Below, one piece after another: positions 1-5,711 of a stretch of 6,141 bases of DNA. Source of the DNA: Bacteroidales bacterium (GTDB lineage Bacteria > Bacteroidota > Bacteroidia > Bacteroidales > UBA7960); contig PUPG01000155.1 of assembly GCA_003553005.1 (NCBI GenBank), positions 1 through 6,141 on the forward strand. The letters run 5' to 3'. Both the position numbers and the translations under genes were made by a program. Under the pieces are notes generated by a model, which saw only the letters and a program-made list of their open reading frames with translations, was not told the DNA's origin and ran no database searches. Numbering within the stretch: position 1 is the stretch's first letter; each line of letters begins with the position of its first letter.

Positions 1-375
1 ACCGAAGTACAGGAGTTTACCCCCATCGAGATTGAAGAAGAAGAGGAAGTGGAGGATGATGTGATCTTTACGGTGGTGGAAGACCAGCCGGAGTTCCCCG
101 GTGGTGAGGAAGCCCGGCAAAGGTTTCTTGAGGACAACCTCCGTTATCCGACCATGGCACGCGAAGCTGGCATCCAGGGTACAGTCTTTGTCACCTTCGT
201 AGTGGAGACCGACGGCAGCGTAACCGATGTCCGCGTATTGCGTGGGATCGGAGGTGGATGCGACGAAGAAGCCGTCAGGGTCGTGCAGATGATGCCCCGC
301 TGGGAGCCAGGCCGCCAGAGAGGCCAGCCGGTGAGGGTGCAGTTTAACATGCCCATCCGATTCAGGCTTAACTAA
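1..375 (+). CDS. TonB-like energy transducer, C-terminal part (5' end outside window)
   Basis: The frame is open from the first base to the TAA at 373-375, giving 124 visible residues; the true start lies upstream, so the GTG at 49 should not be taken as the start. Residues 10-20 are an acidic linker rich in Glu. Residues 25-35 read VVEDQPEFPGG, a lead-in common in Bacteroidota TonB proteins. Residues 46-124 form a TonB C-terminal domain: YP at 49-50, GIQGTV at 57-62, the DG turn at 71-72, GGGCDEEA at 84-91, the MPRWEPG signature at 98-104, and a closing PIRF strand. In this family the domain sits in the periplasm and contacts the TonB box of outer-membrane receptors, passing on energy from ExbB/ExbD. 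The membrane anchor is not visible, so a classical TonB and an M56/BlaR-type protein carrying a TonB domain cannot be told apart. The domain call is firm; the receptor served is unknown. Confidence 0.93.
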   Translation, partial: TEVQEFTPIEIEEEEEVEDDVIFTVVEDQPEFPGGEEARQRFLEDNLRYPTMAREAGIQGTVFVTFVVETDGSVTDVRVLRGIGGGCDEEAVRVVQMMPRWEPGRQRGQPVRVQFNMPIRFRLN

Positions 376-416
376 GCAAACCTTAACATAGATTACCCCC
401 AACCCCAACCCGAGAT

Positions 417-453
417 AGCCGTTCCTGGATTTTCCAGGAGCGGCTTCTCATTT
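417..453 (+). terminator. Hairpin terminator after the TonB-like gene
   Basis: A 12-bp stem (417-428 with 434-445) closes over the loop ATTTT; all pairs are Watson-Crick except one G-T wobble. It is followed by a weak, interrupted T-run (TTCTCATTT). It starts 41 bases after the stop of the TonB-like gene and fits an intrinsic terminator. The poor T-run keeps confidence below certainty. Because the stem is nearly symmetric it could work on either strand, but the minus-strand recG ends 350 bases away and other sequence intervenes. Confidence 0.7.
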
Positions 454-540
454 ATGGCCCTTCCTTTCTTGATTGCACCGTGAGCGCCGAACCTGTGGTG
501 CGCTGCATTGAACAGGATGAAACTAGCCATGCCAATATTT

Positions 541-665
541 TGACACACACGAGAATGATTATTGTCACGGGGGGCGTTCAGCCTTAACAGGCTTTTGGCT
601 ATTGGCTATTGGCTTTTGGCTATTAGCTATTAGCTATTAGCTATTGGCAAGAAAGCCAATAGCCA
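541..665 (+). repeat. Composite intergenic repeat, copy 1: 32-bp block, heptamer array and hairpin
   Basis: Three parts are visible. First, a 32-bp block (541-572) matches 3044-3075 at 25 of 32 positions without gaps. Second, eight tandem heptamers of the form WTTRGCW (594-649), mostly ATTGGCT and ATTAGCT. Third, the last heptamers form a perfect 9-bp stem (640-648 with 655-663) over the loop AAGAAA. The 16-base tip TTGGCAAGAAAGCCAA (644-659) is identical in copy 2. The element lies between the convergent TonB-like gene and recG and carries no reading frame worth annotating. Its function is unknown. It could be a family of dispersed intergenic repeats, a structured RNA or a protein-binding array. 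Confidence 0.75.
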
Positions 666-803
666 GGAGCATTCCGCATGAAACACAAACACCAGGTAAC
701 CTGTTAGTTGAAAAAACGCAAACACATAAAAGCGCATGGGGATCCTTACCCTGGGGCTGATCGGCATCTTTGCCTGTCAGGCGATCAGGTTTCCCGTTGT
801 GTG
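666..803. other. Gap between the repeat and the recG 3' end: weak hairpin and a doubtful 23-codon frame
   Basis: No recognisable gene. A perfect 7-bp inverted repeat (757-763 with 782-788, 18-base loop) lies just beyond the recG stop and might help end its transcript, but no T-run follows on the minus strand. On the plus strand an ATG at 736 opens 23 codons ending at the TAG at 805-807. The peptide includes LGLIGIFACQA, which resembles the hydrophobic stretch and Cys of a lipoprotein signal, but no basic N-terminus is present after the ATG. It may be chance, a gene remnant or a tiny peptide. The stretch 454-540, between the terminator and the repeat, shows nothing I can name. Confidence 0.3.
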
Positions 804-2921
804 CTAGCTGATGCGGCCCCAGAACAGTTTATCGGGATATAGTTCCTGCAGGCGGCGGCGCACGACCGCGTGGGCCTTGTCTGTCAGCTCCGGATCCTTC
901 TTTAGGAGCTGCCGGGCCTGATCCCGGGCATATTTCAGGATGGGTTCATCCTCGGTAAGGTCAGCGATCTTCAGGTCCAGGATGCCGCTTTGCTGGGTAC
1001 CCTGCAGGTCGCCCGGACCGCGAAGCTGCAGGTCCGTTTCGGCAATTTGAAAGCCGTCGTTGCTCGAGACCATCACCGACAATCGCTTGCGGGCATCGGC
1101 ACTTAGTTCATCTTTCGACATCAGGATGCAGTAGGACTGGTCTGCGCCCCGGCCCACCCTGCCGCGCAACTGGTGAAGCTGCGACAGGCCAAACCGCTCC
1201 GCACTTTCGATCACCATCACAGAGGCATTCGGCACATCAATGCCCACCTCAATCACGGTGGTCGCCACCATGATGTGGGTCTGTCCGTCCACAAAACGCT
1301 GCATCTCATAATCCTTGTCTGCTGGCTTCATCTTGCCGTGGACAATGCTTACCGCATAGTCCGGCGGCGGAAACTCCCGCACAATGCTCTCGTATCCATC
1401 CTGAAGGTCTTTCAGGTCAAGCTTTTCCGACTCCCTGATCAAGGGATAGACAATGTACACCTGGCGACCCTTCCCGATCTGATCCCGAATGAAGCCAAAA
1501 ACCTTCAACCGGTTGCGGTCGTATTGATGTACGGTTTTAATGGGTTTGCGCCCGGGGGGCAGTTCATCGATCACCGACACATCCAGGTCACCATACAAGG
1601 TCATCGCCAGGGTCCGCGGAATTGGCGTGGCGGTCATCACCAGCACGTGCGGCAGCGCCTCGCTCTTTTTCCACAGCCGGGCACGCTGGGCCACCCCAAA
1701 ACGGTGCTGTTCGTCGATCACCACCATACCCAGCTTGTTGAACTGCACCACGTCTTCAATCAGGGCGTGCGTGCCAATCAGGATGTGCAGCTCGCCCGCC
1801 GCCAGCTCCCGCAAAATGGCTTTTCTTTCCGCGGCCTTCGTGGAGCCGGTCAGCAACCCGACCCGTATGCCCAGGCTCCCGAGCATCGAGCGCACCGATT
1901 CGTAATGCTGAAAGGCAAGGATCTCCGTGGGCGCCATCAGGGAAGCCTGGAAGCCGTTATCCAGCGCCATCAGCATACTCATCACGGCCACCACCGTCTT
2001 GCCGCTGCCCACGTCGCCTTGCAGCAAACGGTTCATTTGCTTGCCCGACAGGGTGTCTCCCCTGATCTCCTTCAGCACACGCTTCTGTGCGCCGGTGAGC
2101 GAGAACGTGAGGCGCTGGTGATAAAAGCGGTTGAAATGCTCACCAATGTCAGGGAACACATACCCGGTCGCCTTTTCGTTGCGCAGCAGCTTTTGCCGCA
2201 GCAGGTTGAGCTGAATGTAAAAAAGTTCCTCAAACTTAAGTCTGGCCCGGGCTTTTCGCAACTTGAGTGCATCTTCCGGAAAATGCACGTGCACCAGGGC
2301 TTCAGCCTTGGGCATCAGGCCCAGGGGTTCGACCACGCTGGCCGGCAGGGATTCCCGGATGTGTTTTTTTGCGGATGGGATCAGGGTTTTGAGCAGCTTG
2401 CCGATCCCCCGGCTGTCCAGGCTCCTCGACTTCAGTTTCTCGGTGGAAGGGTATACTGGTTGCATTTTTGAGTCCTGGTTGATGGCGCCAGGCGTGACCG
2501 GCTCCACTTCCGGATGGGCGATGGAAAAACCGTCGCCAAAAGGACTGGGTTTCCCAAACACAATGTATTCCACACCCGGCTTAAACTGGTCTTTCAGCCA
2601 TTGAATCCCCCTGAACCAAACCAGCTCCATCCTGCCGGTATCGTCGCTCAGCCGGGCGGTCATCCGGGTCGTTCGTTGGCGTCCGTGCAGCTGGATGTGG
2701 GAGATCTTTCCCCGGATTTGCACATAAGGCATATCCGCAGTCACTTCGCGGATCTTGTAGAAACGGCTGCGGTCGATATACCGAAAGGGATAATAGGTGA
2801 TCAGGTCGCCGAACGTGTGGATGTCGGCCTCGGCCCGCAGCAATTCGGCTCGCTTGGGTCCAACCCCTTTCAGGTATTCAATCGGGGTGTCGAGGTATGT
2901 TTTTCCTGTTTGATAAGACAT
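804..2921 (-). CDS. recG: ATP-dependent DNA helicase RecG
   Basis: The protein has 705 residues, close to the usual RecG length of about 690-700, and looks complete. RecG is a cytosolic superfamily 2 translocase that remodels stalled replication forks and branched recombination intermediates. The N-terminal part carries GVGPKRAELL (19-28) and an OB-fold wedge domain at roughly 55-150. Helicase motifs follow in order: GAQKRVL (277-283), Walker A GDVGSGKT (302-309), APTEILA (330-336), DEQH box (403-406), TATPIPRTLAM (430-440), VATTVIEVGIDVPNA (552-566) and QLRGRVGRG (584-592). The RecG C-terminal signature LRGPGDLQGTQQSG is at 633-646. The ATG at 2919-2921 is preferred because the conserved N-terminus begins soon after it; no Shine-Dalgarno sequence is seen, as is usual in this phylum. 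It is transcribed alone, convergent with the TonB-like gene and divergent from the PanE-like gene. Long plus-strand frames over it are antisense shadows. Confidence 0.98.
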   Translation of the reverse strand: MSYQTGKTYLDTPIEYLKGVGPKRAELLRAEADIHTFGDLITYYPFRYIDRSRFYKIREVTADMPYVQIRGKISHIQLHGRQRTTRMTARLSDDTGRMELVWFRGIQWLKDQFKPGVEYIVFGKPSPFGDGFSIAHPEVEPVTPGAINQDSKMQPVYPSTEKLKSRSLDSRGIGKLLKTLIPSAKKHIRESLPASVVEPLGLMPKAEALVHVHFPEDALKLRKARARLKFEELFYIQLNLLRQKLLRNEKATGYVFPDIGEHFNRFYHQRLTFSLTGAQKRVLKEIRGDTLSGKQMNRLLQGDVGSGKTVVAVMSMLMALDNGFQASLMAPTEILAFQHYESVRSMLGSLGIRVGLLTGSTKAAERKAILRELAAGELHILIGTHALIEDVVQFNKLGMVVIDEQHRFGVAQRARLWKKSEALPHVLVMTATPIPRTLAMTLYGDLDVSVIDELPPGRKPIKTVHQYDRNRLKVFGFIRDQIGKGRQVYIVYPLIRESEKLDLKDLQDGYESIVREFPPPDYAVSIVHGKMKPADKDYEMQRFVDGQTHIMVATTVIEVGIDVPNASVMVIESAERFGLSQLHQLRGRVGRGADQSYCILMSKDELSADARKRLSVMVSSNDGFQIAETDLQLRGPGDLQGTQQSGILDLKIADLTEDEPILKYARDQARQLLKKDPELTDKAHAVVRRRLQELYPDKLFWGRIS

Positions 2922-3043
2922 AGGGTCAAAAAAATGCTCCCACAGATCAGGATAATCCGTAAAAATAATGCAAAATATGCGGAAGTGTTCTTATTTTTGA
3001 AGAGATTTTTAATTTGTATGAAGAGCACCCGTGTCATGATTTT

Positions 3044-3149
3044 TGATACACAAGGAAATGATCGTTTTCACGGGGCATAGAGACTTAGTTGGTTATTGGC
3101 TATTGGCTTTTAGCTGTTGGCAAGAAAGCCAAATGCCAATGGCCAATAG
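3044..3149 (+). repeat. Composite intergenic repeat, copy 2: 32-bp block, heptamers and long hairpin
   Basis: This is the diverged second copy of the element at 541-665, in the same orientation. The 32-bp block (3044-3075) is followed by four heptamers (3095-3122: ATTGGCT twice, TTTAGCT, GTTGGCA) instead of eight. The hairpin is longer than in copy 1. The tip pairs 3117-3121 with 3128-3132 over AAGAAA. After an internal loop, an outer 14-bp stem pairs 3094-3107 with 3135-3148, with a single T-G wobble. The fold persists although array length and flanks differ. The element lies between the divergent recG and PanE-like genes, so on transcripts of the latter it could form part of a 5' leader. 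Confidence 0.75.
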
Positions 3150-3216
3150 TAGTCCTTTTGAACACACAAAAAGATGAAGTGTCCGCGACAGGACGTATAC
3201 CCACTTGAGGATGAGT

Positions 3217-3256
3217 ATTTCGACATTTCGACATTTTGACATTTCGACATTTTGAC
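3217..3256 (+). repeat. Five tandem octamers ATTTYGAC before the PanE-like gene
   Basis: Five uninterrupted 8-bp units are visible: ATTTCGAC, ATTTCGAC, ATTTTGAC, ATTTCGAC, ATTTTGAC, followed by a partial ATT. The array ends 15 bases before the ATG at 3272 and so lies in the promoter or leader of that gene. A TTG inside the array (3236) is in frame with the gene, so gain or loss of a unit would break any translation begun there but not from the ATG. The unit also holds TTTTGAC, which resembles a -35/-33 box. Whether the array has any role is unknown. Confidence 0.85.
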
Positions 3257-3271
3257 ATTAATTATAAACAC

Positions 3272-4216
3272 ATGAAAATTTTGATCTTCGGTGCTGGCGT
3301 GATAGGCACCACCTATGCCTGGCAGTTGGTGGAAGCCGGCTTTGACGTAACCCTCTTCGTGCGGAAGCTTCGCATGGTGCGTTATGCAAATTCCGGTCAG
3401 GCGATCACCTACAGCGACATGCGGGGCGGACAATCGGAGCACGGCAATACCGTGTTCAGGCCCAAGGTGATCGACCAACTGCACCCCAAACAAACATTTG
3501 ACCTTATCATTGTCAGCGTACGCAGCAACCAGTGGAACGACGCCATTCCCTACGTGGCCAAGCATTCGGGCACAGCCGACCTGCTTTTTCTCGGCAACAT
3601 CTGGGATGAGCTCCAGCTGGCCAACAAACTGCTTCCCAAAGGCAGATACTTCCTGGGATACCCGGAAATGGTGATGGGCGGCCACCTGGATAACGGCATC
3701 AGCACCTACCTTTTCGGGAAGGGACACACCCTCATCGGAGAGCCCGATGGCAAGGCGAGTGAGCGGACGACCCAATTTGCTGAACTGCTGAAAAAGGCCG
3801 GCATGCAGCCCAAAATCCATCACAAGATGCGCGACTACCTGTGTGGACGCTACCTGGTATCGGCCATCACACCCGGCTTGCTGAGCAAGGCAGGTGGCGC
3901 CAGGTTGCTGGCCGGCAATAAAACCTTGCTGAAGCAATACATCCTGGCACTGAAAGAAGGCCAGAAGGTTTGCCGGAAAAGGGGTGCCGGCAAGGCCGAG
4001 CTGTTCCCCTTCAACCGGTTTATCCTGCCCCAGTTCTTACTCACCCGGATGATTGCCGCCAACATGGGTGATGAAATGCAGGCAGCGATGGACACGCATA
4101 TGAAATACGGCGAAGCGGAGAAAAAGAGCCAGTTCGAAAAGGTGCTGCAAACCGGCAGAAAGATGAAGGTGTCGATGCCCTACTGGGCCTCATTTGAAAA
4201 GTACATGGACTTCTAA
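3272..4216 (+). CDS. PanE/ApbA-like NAD(P)-binding Rossmann protein
   Basis: The protein has 314 residues, a normal length for the ketopantoate reductase (ApbA/PanE) family. It opens with MKILIFGAGVIG, a beta strand and the GxGxxG dinucleotide loop (7-12) at the extreme N-terminus. This supports the ATG at 3272 over an in-frame TTG at 3236 that would add 12 residues encoded by the octamer repeat. VSVRSNQ (81-87) and LGNIWDE (107-113) fit the strand after the cofactor site and the position of the family's conserved Asn. A helical C-terminal half follows. Aligning by eye from memory, the helix that normally carries catalytic Lys and Asn (K and N in a WxKLxxN-like motif) reads LCGRYLVSA at 190-198, placing Arg193 and Ser197 there. 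Pantothenate synthesis is therefore not assigned; another 2-oxoacid, or a binding rather than catalytic role, is possible. No transmembrane segment is seen. It appears to be transcribed alone: 338 bases separate it from the next gene. Confidence 0.85.
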   Translation: MKILIFGAGVIGTTYAWQLVEAGFDVTLFVRKLRMVRYANSGQAITYSDMRGGQSEHGNTVFRPKVIDQLHPKQTFDLIIVSVRSNQWNDAIPYVAKHSGTADLLFLGNIWDELQLANKLLPKGRYFLGYPEMVMGGHLDNGISTYLFGKGHTLIGEPDGKASERTTQFAELLKKAGMQPKIHHKMRDYLCGRYLVSAITPGLLSKAGGARLLAGNKTLLKQYILALKEGQKVCRKRGAGKAELFPFNRFILPQFLLTRMIAANMGDEMQAAMDTHMKYGEAEKKSQFEKVLQTGRKMKVSMPYWASFEKYMDF

Positions 4217-4221
4217 TGTGA

Positions 4222-4300
4222 TGTCAGCGCTGCTCTGGCCGGCCCGGGGCTTGATCTTTTTCCGCATCGCTGCGATTGAACCGCCACAGCAGCACTGACA
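4222..4300. repeat. Imperfect 18-bp inverted repeat after the PanE-like gene
   Basis: The arms 4222-4239 and 4283-4300 are complementary at 16 of 18 positions; the mismatches are C4228/A4294 and C4235/C4287. The loop of 43 bases holds a GC-rich run and a small ATCG-CTG-CGAT hairpin. The left arm begins five bases after the TAA of the PanE-like gene. It could be a transcript-end structure, but the loop is long and no T-run follows, so a standard intrinsic terminator is unlikely. A remnant of a mobile element or a structured RNA are alternatives. Confidence 0.55.
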
Positions 4301-4323
4301 CGACCCCAACATCGCGGTTTGCC

Positions 4324-4365
4324 TGCAGACTGACGGACCGGCATTGTGAAGACCGGCAGTCAGCA
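4324..4365. repeat. Imperfect 13-bp inverted repeat with an embedded direct repeat
   Basis: The arms 4324-4336 and 4353-4365 pair at 11 of 13 positions around a 16-base loop. The octamer GACCGGCA occurs twice as a direct repeat (4336-4343 and 4351-4358), so two foldings compete. It lies 23 bases beyond the larger inverted repeat. No T-run follows. No function can be given. Confidence 0.45.
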
Positions 4366-4554
4366 TTATGCCAATGGGATTGAAGCACGGCAAATATTGC
4401 ACCGGACATACACGTTTATAAACCACACACCAGTTAGAATGCCATTGGCTGAACAAACCATTGCCGCGAAATGTATACCTTTACGAGGAAAGATTTTATG
4501 AACTTTCGCCTTTTAGCCCTTTAACACGTCGAAATCCAGAAAAACACATTCTTT

Positions 4555-5370
4555 ATGCACAAAACCCTTTTCATTCCCGCACTCATCCTGATTCTAACCT
4601 CCCTTACGGCAAAGGCTTTTGAATCACCTGATACGCAATCCGGCGACCCTTTCACGATCAACCTGGAAGAATGGCAGGACAGCCAGGATGGTGATCAAGG
4701 GGCAAACGTTTTTTTGCCCCCGCGCATGCATCCCAACGACCGGTTTATGGTGACCGTTTTTACGGATGTGTGGCAAAACACACCGGATGAGATGGACCTC
4801 AAGGCCTTCCAGCGTGGCGTCAGCATTGAAGCCTTGCAGGACAGGCCAATTGGCCGCAGCAACTTCAGCCTGGCGGCAGGACTGGGTTTTACCAGCCACA
4901 ATCTTTATACCGACCACCTATACCGGTACAATGCGCAGGAAGACACCCACGATTTTTATCCTATCCAGCCGGATTACGACAACAATAAACTCAGTCTGAA
5001 CTACATTGACTTACCCGTGCAGCTCAGGTTCCGCTCGCGTGACCTGGACAACACGTTCCGGCTCTATGCAGGCATCAAGGCCGGCTACCTGGTAAATGCG
5101 CACACCAAGTATGAAGGCAAGGCCTATTTTTCTGAGCCGGGAGGTATCCATTTTGCCCCGGAAGATACAGAAGGTCTGGTCGAGCGAACAACCAAGGTTA
5201 AGGAGCACAAGCTGGAAAACCTCAACGATTTCCGCATCGGCCTCACCGCCATGGTGGGTTACAGTCGGTTCAACATCCATTTTTCCTATCCGCTGACCGA
5301 CATTTTTGAAGGCAACAATGCGGAAGAAATGCATCCGATATCCGTGGGACTTACTTTCATTCTCTTTTAA
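4555..5370 (+). CDS. Exported outer-membrane beta-barrel protein (PorT-like / OMP_b-brl_2 type)
   Basis: The protein has 271 residues. It starts with a clear Sec signal peptide: HK at 2-3, a hydrophobic core at about 5-17, and a TAKA-F site giving likely cleavage after Ala21. The mature start is acidic and polar (22-60) and may be a disordered lead before the barrel. From about 63 onward alternating polar and apolar strands separated by charged loops fit a small barrel: FSLAAGLGF (104-112), LSLNYIDLPVQLRFR (146-160), FRLYAGIKAGYLV (168-180), FRIGLTAMVGYSRFNIHFSYPL (from 226) and the closing ISVGLTFILF, which ends in Phe as barrel proteins do for BamA recognition. The IDLPVQLRFR to AGIKAGYLV spacing is typical of the PorT/OMP_b-brl_2 family of Bacteroidota, whose members have varied or unknown roles. 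No Cys lipobox is present. It appears to be a single-gene unit; a link to type IX secretion cannot be inferred from similarity alone. Confidence 0.85.
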   Translation: MHKTLFIPALILILTSLTAKAFESPDTQSGDPFTINLEEWQDSQDGDQGANVFLPPRMHPNDRFMVTVFTDVWQNTPDEMDLKAFQRGVSIEALQDRPIGRSNFSLAAGLGFTSHNLYTDHLYRYNAQEDTHDFYPIQPDYDNNKLSLNYIDLPVQLRFRSRDLDNTFRLYAGIKAGYLVNAHTKYEGKAYFSEPGGIHFAPEDTEGLVERTTKVKEHKLENLNDFRIGLTAMVGYSRFNIHFSYPLTDIFEGNNAEEMHPISVGLTFILF

Positions 5371-5481
5371 ACGCCTACACGTCTGTATTCACCGTTGCCC
5401 CCATGGTCCTGGGTGCCTGATCTACGCACATGGGTTAAATGCCTTGTTGGGGGTAATTTATATCAAGCTGGCCACGCAATC
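5371..5481. other. Gap after the barrel gene with a weak terminator candidate
   Basis: No gene is seen. The segments 5395-5403 (TTGCCCCCA) and 5448-5456 (TGGGGGTAA) can pair over nine positions with one G-T wobble, and the sequence after the right arm is AT-rich (TTTATATC). The 44-base loop is long, and CCCATG (5400-5405) can instead pair with CATGGG (5429-5434). It might end the barrel transcript, but this is a weak call. Confidence 0.25.
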
Positions 5482-5709
5482 TCAAACTTCAAATCCCGAA
5501 TCGCTTCGCTTTCGGTACCACGCTAGCGATCAGCCTCAAACTTCAAACCCCAAACCTCAAACCCATCGCCCAAGCCCAAGTCACCACCATCCCAAAAACC
5601 AACACAAACCCGAACCCTTTAACCCATTAACCCAGCAACATTCCACCAAAACCAACAACCCCAAAAGCACCCCAAACAACCTCAAACCCCAAACTTCAAA
5701 CTTCAAACC
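5482..5709. repeat. C/A-rich tract with YCAAACY heptamers
   Basis: Tandem heptamers such as TCAAACT, TCAAACC and CCAAACC occur in clean blocks of four at 5536-5563 and 5682-5709, with a decayed block at 5482-5502. Between them the plus strand is almost only C, A and some T, with G nearly absent from 5565 to 5715. A 20-base direct repeat with 18 identities (5481-5500 and 5535-5554) flanks a more ordinary segment whose ends form a 6-bp inverted repeat (5500-5505 with 5525-5530). Both clean blocks are followed by CAT. The tract fills the convergent gap between the barrel and PAP2-like genes and stops three bases before the stop codon of the latter. It has no coding character. Read from the minus strand it is a run of TTTGA and TTTGG words. 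Confidence 0.85.
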
Positions 5710-5711
5710 CA

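Larger units (their letters stand above)
2922..3271. promoter_or_regulatory. Divergent gap upstream of recG and the PanE-like gene
   Basis: Both neighbours start here and point away from each other, so their promoters should lie in these 350 bases. The part next to recG (2922-3040) is AT-rich and unlike the coding DNA. The only exact match to the Bacteroidota -7 consensus TAnnTTTG on the plus strand is at 2992-2999, but no TTTG -33 partner sits about 20 bases before it. On the minus strand the best is a 7-of-8 match at 2960-2967, also without a partner. No promoter is assigned. The rest is occupied by the composite repeat (3044-3149) and the octamer array (3217-3256), described separately. 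Confidence 0.5.
4217..4554. other. Gap between the PanE-like gene and the barrel gene, with structured sequence
   Basis: No gene is supported. Two imperfect inverted repeats (4222-4300 and 4324-4365) take up the first half and are listed separately. Ahead of the barrel gene, TACCTTTA at 4476-4483 matches seven of eight bases of the Bacteroidota -7 element, but no TTTG lies at the right distance upstream, so it is only a weak promoter candidate. An eight-codon frame (MNFRLLAL, 4498-4524) ends 30 bases before the ATG at 4555; this is probably chance. Minus-strand frames here are Cys-rich, lie over the hairpins and resemble no protein I know. Confidence 0.4.

Noticed and set aside
1173..2471. 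A 432-codon plus-strand frame inside recG, with several shorter ones
   Set aside because: It is exactly antisense to conserved helicase motifs of recG, its product is very rich in His, Gln and Arg with no recognisable domain, and long antisense frames are expected opposite GC-rich genes.
2992..2999. TATTTTTG, an exact match to the Bacteroidota -7 element upstream of the PanE-like gene
   Set aside because: No TTTG at the -33 distance and it would give a leader of about 270 bases; in AT-rich sequence an eight-base match with two free positions is not enough.
3110..3937. A 275-codon minus-strand frame opposite the PanE-like gene
   Set aside because: Its product has no family resemblance, it runs through the octamer array and the composite repeat, and the plus strand encodes a clear Rossmann protein.
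4190..4456. Cys-rich minus-strand frames (88 and 61 codons) in the gap after the PanE-like gene
   Set aside because: They overlap the two inverted repeats, one begins inside the neighbouring gene on the opposite strand, and no motif or signal supports them.
392..5457. A 12-base exact inverted match, ATTACCCCCAAC at 392-403 and its complement at 5446-5457, each after a plus-strand gene
   Set aside because: About one such match is expected by chance in a window of this size, and the sequence is of low complexity.
541..5709. Possible CRISPR array from the repeated units
   Set aside because: The units are 7-8 bp and directly adjacent, without unique spacers of regular length, and no cas gene is present.
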